From: Phymatolithon calcareum
Lineage: Eukaryota > Rhodophyta > Florideophyceae > Hapalidiales
Direction: 5' to 3'
DNA: 64,000 nt
Assembly (NCBI GenBank): GCA_977006965.1
Contig: OZ345378.1
Span: forward strand, 1,798,001 to 1,862,000
A program made the translations under genes and the position numbers. Below the pieces are notes generated by a model. It had not been told where the DNA came from and made no database searches. It saw only the letters and a program-made list of their open reading frames with translations. Each line of letters opens with the position of its first letter. The stretch's first letter is position 1. Shown here piece by piece: positions 59,259 through 64,000 of the stretch.

Positions 59259-60344
59259 ATGATGAAGAAACTCAGTTCTTCATTCCGACGCAAAAGCGGC
59301 ACGTCCACGGCGTCCGCCTCGCCCGTCGATGTCGCCGGAACACCGGGTCTGGACGCCGATGCAGGGCTCAACCAGCTCACAAATGCATATCAGCGCGTGC
59401 TCCAGGAGCAGAACCGTCAGGTCGATGAACTCCGTCGACTTCGCGCAATGACCGATCAGAAGCCTCCTCTTCCGAAGGGCCGGTCCAAAACCTTCACCGC
59501 CGGCACTCCGACCGGCGCTGAGAATGTACCTTCCGGAGGTGAAATCCCATTTTTCGGATCCGAGGAAAAGGGTCCGGCACCCGGTGTCGTTCCTGTACGC
59601 GGTCGTCCGGCCTGGCATCGTGGTCTCTCCAACAAGCGGCGCACTTCCAAATCTGGCAAGCCGCCGCGTCCCGGAAAGTCCAAGCCTCCACCTCCGTCGC
59701 ACTTGACTCGTCGCATGCTCACCGCTCCAAGTTTCGAACCGGCGTACCAGAAGCTTGATTACGACCTTGGCCGCACCCGTCAACTTTCGTTTTCAATCGA
59801 CGATTCGTCGCGCAAGGAGCATAGTTTGGATGAATTCTCGTCAGGAAGTGATATTTCATCACCGCCGCGTCCGGACCGTATTGCAGCAGGTCGTCGTTGG
59901 AAACTCCCCAAGAAAATGAACATTGATGCGCCAGCTCCGTTTTCAAAACTTCCCGGGGAGAGCAACGAGATGATCACGCAGCGTCGTGATCGTGTTGAGG
60001 CGCTTCCGCTGGCATCCGCGTGCACCTATCTGGAGAGCGAGGTTTTCCGCATGAAGCAACAGCTCGAGGAACACGATGACCAGCGCCAGTGCTGCTGTCG
60101 GGCACACAGTGCGCCTCTTTGCGAATGTGGACATCGCATGTTTCTCACGCAGAGCATCGAGCGACTGCGAGATGTGCTCTACATTTTGGAGGATCGGTAT
60201 GACAGCATTGAACAGTATTATGTCAAGGGCAAGGAGTATGCGCATGCGATGGGCAAGTTTTATCAGGTCAGTCCGTCGGAATATTCTCGATGGGTGGAGG
60301 AGCGCAAACCAAACAAGGGCCGATCGCGGCAACAGACGCGATAA
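59259..60344 (+). CDS. Basic, largely disordered protein with C-terminal coiled coil, unknown function
   Basis: A 361-residue intronless protein that I do not recognise. It begins with a basic Ser-rich stretch (KKLSSSFRRKSGTS), followed by a predicted helix (LTNAYQRVLQEQNRQVDELR, about 42-61). A long Pro-, Gly- and Lys-rich region (about 70-230) should be disordered. The C-terminal third is helical: ACTYLESEVFRMKQQLEEHD (about 255-274), then a Cys/His cluster QCCCRAHSAPLCECGHR that could bind a metal, then TQSIERLRDVLYILEDRYDS and a final helix with KEYAHAMGKFYQVSP. Pyrimidine-ending codons and GC-rich third positions match the neighbouring genes, which supports it as a real gene. It runs tail-to-tail with BET3, with 415 bp between the stops. 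Confidence 0.75.
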   Translation: MMKKLSSSFRRKSGTSTASASPVDVAGTPGLDADAGLNQLTNAYQRVLQEQNRQVDELRRLRAMTDQKPPLPKGRSKTFTAGTPTGAENVPSGGEIPFFGSEEKGPAPGVVPVRGRPAWHRGLSNKRRTSKSGKPPRPGKSKPPPPSHLTRRMLTAPSFEPAYQKLDYDLGRTRQLSFSIDDSSRKEHSLDEFSSGSDISSPPRPDRIAAGRRWKLPKKMNIDAPAPFSKLPGESNEMITQRRDRVEALPLASACTYLESEVFRMKQQLEEHDDQRQCCCRAHSAPLCECGHRMFLTQSIERLRDVLYILEDRYDSIEQYYVKGKEYAHAMGKFYQVSPSEYSRWVEERKPNKGRSRQQTR

Positions 60345-60759
60345 ATTTGTCGCCGTGCTACTATCTTTTTGACCCTTGTCAAGGCGGAGAAAATGCATAG
60401 GAAAATCGTTCTTGCGAGAGCTAGACGCCTTTTGTTGACAAGTCCACGTTTAGAGAATAGATAGAGATACCCAGATAAGGCATCCGTGAAGCTTTGCCGC
60501 GATCCACGCAACCTTTTCTGCATGTTAGTTGCAATTGTACTGCGGCGAATTAGGAAACAGAGGAAATTATTGAGTTTGCTAAATTCTCAGTTGCCAAGTA
60601 AGGGATTCCGTTAATTTACGTCTTAGGTCTGAGCACACCCATAGCAAGGGCAATGCATACTTACTGAGAATTACCTATGGATATTTTCTCGGGGAAGATG
60701 TGAGTTCTGGAAGAGCAACATTCGCTTGTGGGAACACTCGTTTACGCACAAAGACAGTA
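60345..60759. other. Convergent 3' intergenic region
   Basis: 415 bp between the stop codons of the coiled-coil gene (+) and BET3 (-). No gene or structural element recognised; it should hold both polyadenylation sites. Confidence 0.6.
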
Positions 60760-61426
60760 CTAATCATCTCCTTTAGGCGGTTTCTCAGCCAAAGTTTCAA
60801 TAAGGCTGACACGAATTTCGTTCGTATCATCGCCACGCAGACGACAGCGAACAAATTTGCACTCGACTTTCATGTTGACCATTTCCAAAGCGCCGCGAAT
60901 AACACCACATAATACATTGGAGTACCAAAGGGTACTGCAATTCTCCGGAAGTTCCGTGAACTCTGCCAAGGGATTCTCCTCGAATACAAGACCGAATGTG
61001 CTTTTGTCCGCGCTCCATACGCCGACGAGTGCCGATATGCCTAGAAACATTTTAAATGCCACTTTGGCAATCACTTCCGCAGTCTCTGCAAAACTTGAAC
61101 AGTGGTCTAGTGTAAGTTGCAAATAGGAAGCCGATGGTAAAACAAAAGTATCGGAACTGTCAGTGCCGGCTAGCCACGATTGCACGATTCAACAGCTCGG
61201 AAATGAACATACTTATTTTCGATTTCGCTAAGAAATCGTCGACAATACGAACACCGATGTTGTAGCCGATGGTGTCGAGCTGGGCGTTTACGTCCTGCGG
61301 ATCCTCGTAATCTAGCAAAAGCTGCCGAACAAAACTTCCATACGTAAGGGTCAAGAGCTCTGCTGATACGCGGTCACATCGCGCAAAGCTGGCCTCGCCC
61401 AAGGCTTGCAGCGGTTGACGTGACAT
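60760..61426 (-). CDS. TRAPP complex subunit BET3 (TRAPPC3)
   Basis: Two exons, 61426-61213 and 61106-60760, give a protein of 186 residues, the family's usual length (about 180-190). The 106-bp intron (61212-61107) starts GTATGT and ends ACACTAG; splicing restores KINHCSSFAETAEV. BET3 is a core subunit of the TRAPP tethering complexes that activate Rab1/Ypt1 in ER-to-Golgi and Golgi traffic. Recognisable blocks are ELLTLTYGSFVRQLLLDYED, LDTIGYNIGVRIVDDFLAKS, AEVIAKVAFKMFLGISALVG, LAEFTELPENCSTLWYSNVL and CGVIRGALEMVNMKVECKFV. The Cys of HCSSF is at the position palmitoylated in the animal and yeast proteins, although acylation here is inferred. It is divergent from the acetyltransferase gene, with 400 bp between starts. 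Identification is firm. Confidence 0.95.
61107..61212 (-). other. Intron of BET3
   Basis: 106-bp spliceosomal intron: GTATGT donor at 61212, CTAG acceptor ending at 61107, with CAACTTAC just upstream of the acceptor as a candidate branch region. Removing it joins the two frames exactly in the conserved DFLAKS...CSSFAET segment. Confidence 0.9.
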
Positions 61427-61826
61427 GGGAAGGACCTTGCTGGGGCGACTTGATGACGGCGTCTAACAACTCGCTCTTCTTACGCAGAATTATACCAGAT
61501 TTGCGAGAAGCGCAACAACAGCAGCTTGTTCGAATGCTGAAGCGCAAACACAGCCGTCGGATGCAGGGATCTGCAAGAATAGAAACGGAAACACACCTGA
61601 AGCCGGGCTGCTGATAGAATCGAGGGTCCGGGATTTAGGATACGTTAGTGTTTCCCGGAAGTCGGCAACTCGATTCGGAGTAGGTTGCAAACTGTAAGCA
61701 CTCCTGTTCATTTGCATCATATCATACAGCGCCGGGGAAAATCAGATTGCACATTCCCAGCACCTGAATGAACCGGGTTGTGCCGATTGCCTTGAGCTGC
61801 ATTGCCATTGATATTGCTGGGACTCC
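61427..61826. promoter_or_regulatory. Shared divergent promoter region of BET3 and the GNAT gene
   Basis: 400 bp separate the two start codons, which point away from each other. The interval contains no other gene. I see no TATA box at a convincing place. A bidirectional promoter is a reasonable inference from geometry alone. Confidence 0.5.
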
Positions 61827-62481
61827 ATGGCTGGAGGTAAAATCCGCATTCGTCGATGCGACAGGGAGGATGATGCGGAAAAAATCTATCATATGGTGAT
61901 GGAGCTGGCAATTTTTGAACATTCTCAGAGCGCCGTCAAGCTTTCTCCAGCCGACTACCTTCGGGATGGACTTCAAACTGAAAACCCTTTGTTCTTCGCG
62001 GCACTGGCAGAAGAGTTCGAGGATTCGAAATGGAAACCGGTTGGTCTTTTACTATGTTACTTCAAGTACAGTACTTGGGAAGGGAAATGCATTCACATGG
62101 AGGATCGTAAGCTCGGATAAGTCATCCTGACCAAACATGCATGCACTCGATACGCCGATATCTCTTCAATCCATGACATCTAACGCCTTCTTTCTCTTGT
62201 GAAACGAGCTTCGTGATGTCGCGTTTGTCATCGACTCAGTTTTTGTATTGCCATCACACCGCCGAAAAGGTATCGCGAGCGCACTTTTTGAACACTGCGT
62301 TGAAGCAGCAAAGCAGCAAGGATGCCGAAGAATCGAATGGAATGTTTTGGATTGGAATGAAGGTGCAAAGGATTTCTACAGGACTTTGGGCGCTGAATGC
62401 CCTGACGCCGGTGCGTGGGAGCTTATGCGCTTCGACTCTTCGGCAATCGCCAACTTCGTGCCAAGACAGAAATCTAAGTAA
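61827..62481 (+). CDS. GNAT N-acetyltransferase, diamine/thialysine acetyltransferase type
   Basis: Two exons, 61827-62106 and 62240-62481, give a protein of 173 residues. The 133-bp intron starts GTAAGC and ends CTCAG; splicing restores MEDLFVLPSHRRKGIASALF. The family transfers acetyl from acetyl-CoA to amines, and this subgroup (SAT1/SAT2-like) includes spermidine/spermine and thialysine acetyltransferases. Matching features: IRRCDREDDAEKIYHMVMEL (N-terminal fold), VGLLLCYFKYSTWEGKCIHM (beta strands with the YSTW motif), RRKGIASAL (the acetyl-CoA pyrophosphate-binding R-x-x-G-x-A/G loop), and RIEWNVLDWNEGAKDFYRTL (the W.VLDWN...FY..lGA block). The real substrate is not decided by sequence. 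It shares its 5' region with BET3. The assignment to the subgroup is strong, to a substrate weak. Confidence 0.93.
62107..62239 (+). other. Intron of the GNAT acetyltransferase gene
   Basis: 133-bp spliceosomal intron with donor GTAAGC at 62107 and acceptor CTCAG ending at 62239. It joins GAT-C with TT-TTT so that the conserved ED-L-F-V segment is restored in frame. Confidence 0.9.
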
Positions 62482-63021
62482 CAGGCTGTTCAAGGACCTT
62501 ATGAAACGTTTCGAAGAAGAAAGTCAACTATACTTTTGATCGATAGAGGCACAGGAAGACATCTCCTTGGTACGTTGCGAGAACACCTTGCAAGTGCAAA
62601 GCATATACATCATGTAATTGGACAGAAACATAAATTGGTGAGAAGCTCCTACAGCTGCAGCGCATCATTTTTGAGTACTGTCATGAAGTGAAAATCACGT
62701 CAGAAATTCCGTACGCGGACGTTGGGGCCAAAGAGAGAAAGAAAGAGTTTCTCCGTCCACGGATGGCCTCTTGCACAGAGTCTGTGAGTGTAACGGAATG
62801 CCTTTTAGTGATCACGGCGGTATTAAAGGCATCAAATGCATTTCCTGAACTTGTATGAATATGGCAACCTTGCGATAACAGGAGTCTGTCGGAGGCACGC
62901 GGCCGGGTCAAGTGAAGGTATCGAGCTTGGAACACAGACCGTAGACCGAGTAGTGTTTGTCGGCACATTGTCTTTAAATATTTAAAAATTCCACAAGACT
63001 CGCAGAGTTGGAATTTGCTCA
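62482..63021. other. Intergenic region upstream of tRNA-Ala
   Basis: No recognisable gene. The overlapping minus-strand frame (62681-63256) runs straight through the tRNA gene and is therefore a shadow. The internal promoter of the tRNA needs nothing here. Confidence 0.55.
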
Positions 63022-63106
63022 GGGCCATTAGCTCAATTGGTAGAGTGCCCGTTTCGCATTTCAGCGAGGTTACGGGAGGTACCGGGATCGAAGCCCGGAT
63101 GGTCCA
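63022..63106 (+). tRNA. tRNA-Ala (anticodon CGC) with a 12-nt intron
   Basis: Acceptor stem GGGCCAT (63022-63028) pairs with ATGGTCC (63099-63105), with discriminator A63106. The third pair is G3:U70, the identity element of alanine tRNA. The D arm is GCTC/GAGT with AATTGGTA loop; the anticodon stem is CCCGT/ACGGG; the T stem is CCGGG/CCCGG with loop ATCGAAG. The anticodon is CGC (63055-63057). A 12-nt intron (63059-63070) sits at the canonical place, one base after the anticodon. The ATCGA-type T loop is like that of plant tRNA-Ala genes. The two internal promoter boxes (A box TAGCTCAATTGG, B box GGGATCGAAGCCC) are in place. Confidence 0.95.
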
Positions 63107-63438
63107 AAAACTAGATTTTCTTTTCGCTCGAACAATTTTTCTACTCGATTTTCTTTTTGCCCAAACAACGTTTCTACAAAAGAAGAGGAGCATTCTGAGG
63201 CTCGCGGTACAACCAGATTGCCTAAGAGAGAGAAGGATTTCGTAAAACGTTGACACAATAACAATCTCTGGGGAAATTGAATCACGATAAGTTTTGCATT
63301 TGTTGGTATGTAAACAAGAAGGTACTCCTCCACTTCAAACATGTCTGGGGAGCATAATTTAATGTACATAATATCACGCACTTACAAGACTATCACTAAG
63401 TCGATCGTTCCTGTCAAGAGCAATCGTTTCCACCCGAC
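63107..63438. other. Spacer between tRNA-Ala and the terminal hypothetical gene
   Basis: No gene seen. A TTTTC tract (63116-63125) follows the tRNA and could be its polymerase III terminator. Two near-copies of a 19-bp TTTTCTTTT(T/C)GC-CAAAC-like unit occur at about 63115-63170. Confidence 0.45.
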
Positions 63439-63813
63439 TCATCTGTAGATGCCATAGATATTGAGCTGCTTTTCCGCACTCAGCTTTTCCCGCTCACATA
63501 CCTCAAGAATACTTTTCAGCAACGCCTTCTCAGCCTCCGAAGTGTTAATGATTCGTTCTAGAGCACTAATGTATGCATCCCGACCATGTTGACGTGCACA
63601 CTTTCGAATTCGGCGCTTCTCTGCGTCGGAGCCGTTTCTCAGTTGATCAGCATAACGCAACTCGTACTTCTTAGCTTCCTCTTGTTCGATCATTCGTGCA
63701 ATGCGAATCGGGCGTGATTCTTGAGAAGATTTGGGGGGACTTGATGGTGAGGATGTGCCACCGCTTGTGCTGCTGCCGGTTTCAGCTCTGCTCGACGTCC
63801 TGCTGCTGGACAT
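63439..63813 (-). CDS. Hypothetical small helical protein
   Basis: From ATG 63813 the frame gives 124 residues: a Ser/Thr-rich N-terminus (about 1-32), then a charged helical region (RIARMIEQEEAKKYELRYAD, then DAEKRRIRKCARQHGRDAYI) and a C-terminal helix (SEAEKALLKSILEVCEREKL, ending NIYGIYR). The frame is open further upstream, with another ATG at 63909, but that extension is less protein-like. The helical part could form a coiled coil. I do not recognise a family. The gene would end 333 bp from the tRNA. Confidence 0.5.
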   Translation of the reverse strand: MSSSRTSSRAETGSSTSGGTSSPSSPPKSSQESRPIRIARMIEQEEAKKYELRYADQLRNGSDAEKRRIRKCARQHGRDAYISALERIINTSEAEKALLKSILEVCEREKLSAEKQLNIYGIYR

Positions 63814-64000
63814 TGTGTGAGAATGCTCACGTTGCCCATCTGTCTGTCGCCGTACACCTTCGCGACATTTATACTGATGACTGAGGACCGTGGAAGGACG
63901 TGACAGCATTGAATCTTCGTGTCTCGCTAAAAAACAGAATGACTTTAACGCACGCACTCCCTCGTCCTCGCACGAAGGTGCACGGGTTAAAAGACTAAGG
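63814..64000. other. Right edge of the window
   Basis: Probably the 5' side of the small helical hypothetical gene. Nothing else recognised. Confidence 0.4.

Noticed and set aside
58549-59262. A 237-codon plus-strand frame ending at the start of the coiled-coil gene
   Set aside because: Its second half overlaps AT-rich non-coding-looking sequence and composition is irregular; another frame on the same strand reads more like protein.
62681-63256. A 191-codon minus-strand frame
   Set aside because: It runs through the well-supported tRNA-Ala gene and has no family features.

Overview
This is a nuclear window from a eukaryote with few and short introns, most likely a florideophyte red alga of the Chondrus type. 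That placement is an inference. It rests on long intronless genes (VPS35, a Hint-domain protein), two single-intron genes with introns of about 100-130 bp, a plastid-lineage DUF4079 membrane protein, a plant-like tRNA-Ala T-loop, and small gene islands separated by decayed transposons. No prokaryotic operon logic is visible.

Layout. 1-5.9 kb holds no recognisable gene. 5.9-7.0 kb is a three-finger C2H2 protein. 7.0-12.6 kb is non-coding, with several perfect hairpins. 12.66-21.32 kb is a triple nest of transposons: an old DUF659/hAT-like transposase relic is split by a 2.07-kb hAT element (8-bp target duplication GTTTTAAG), which is split in turn by a 5.75-kb Gypsy chromovirus-like element (355-bp LTRs, 5-bp duplication ACGGT). 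21.8-22.9 kb is a LINE fragment, 24.2-25.9 kb a pogo-like DDE transposon, 27.7-33.1 kb a decayed Copia element, 33-37 kb unidentified decayed coding sequence, and 38.0-39.3 kb a second, older copy of the pogo-like transposase.

The central gene island (41-49 kb) carries a glycosylated-looking membrane protein of unknown function, the retromer subunit VPS35, and a secreted protein with a Gly-Thr-rich linker and a C-terminal Hedgehog-type Hint domain. A strong double hairpin lies just 3' of the Hint gene. 49.9-55.2 kb again holds LINE copies. One of them sits in a repeat whose uninterrupted, inverted paralogue lies 0.8 kb away and serves as a natural empty site.

The right end (56-64 kb) is a second gene island: a DUF4079 membrane protein, a basic coiled-coil protein of unknown function, the TRAPP subunit BET3 (one intron), a GNAT acetyltransferase (one intron) divergent from BET3, an intron-containing tRNA-Ala(CGC), and a small helical hypothetical protein. 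VPS35 and BET3 both serve membrane traffic (endosomal retrieval and ER-Golgi tethering), but nothing suggests that genes here work together beyond the shared BET3/GNAT promoter interval.
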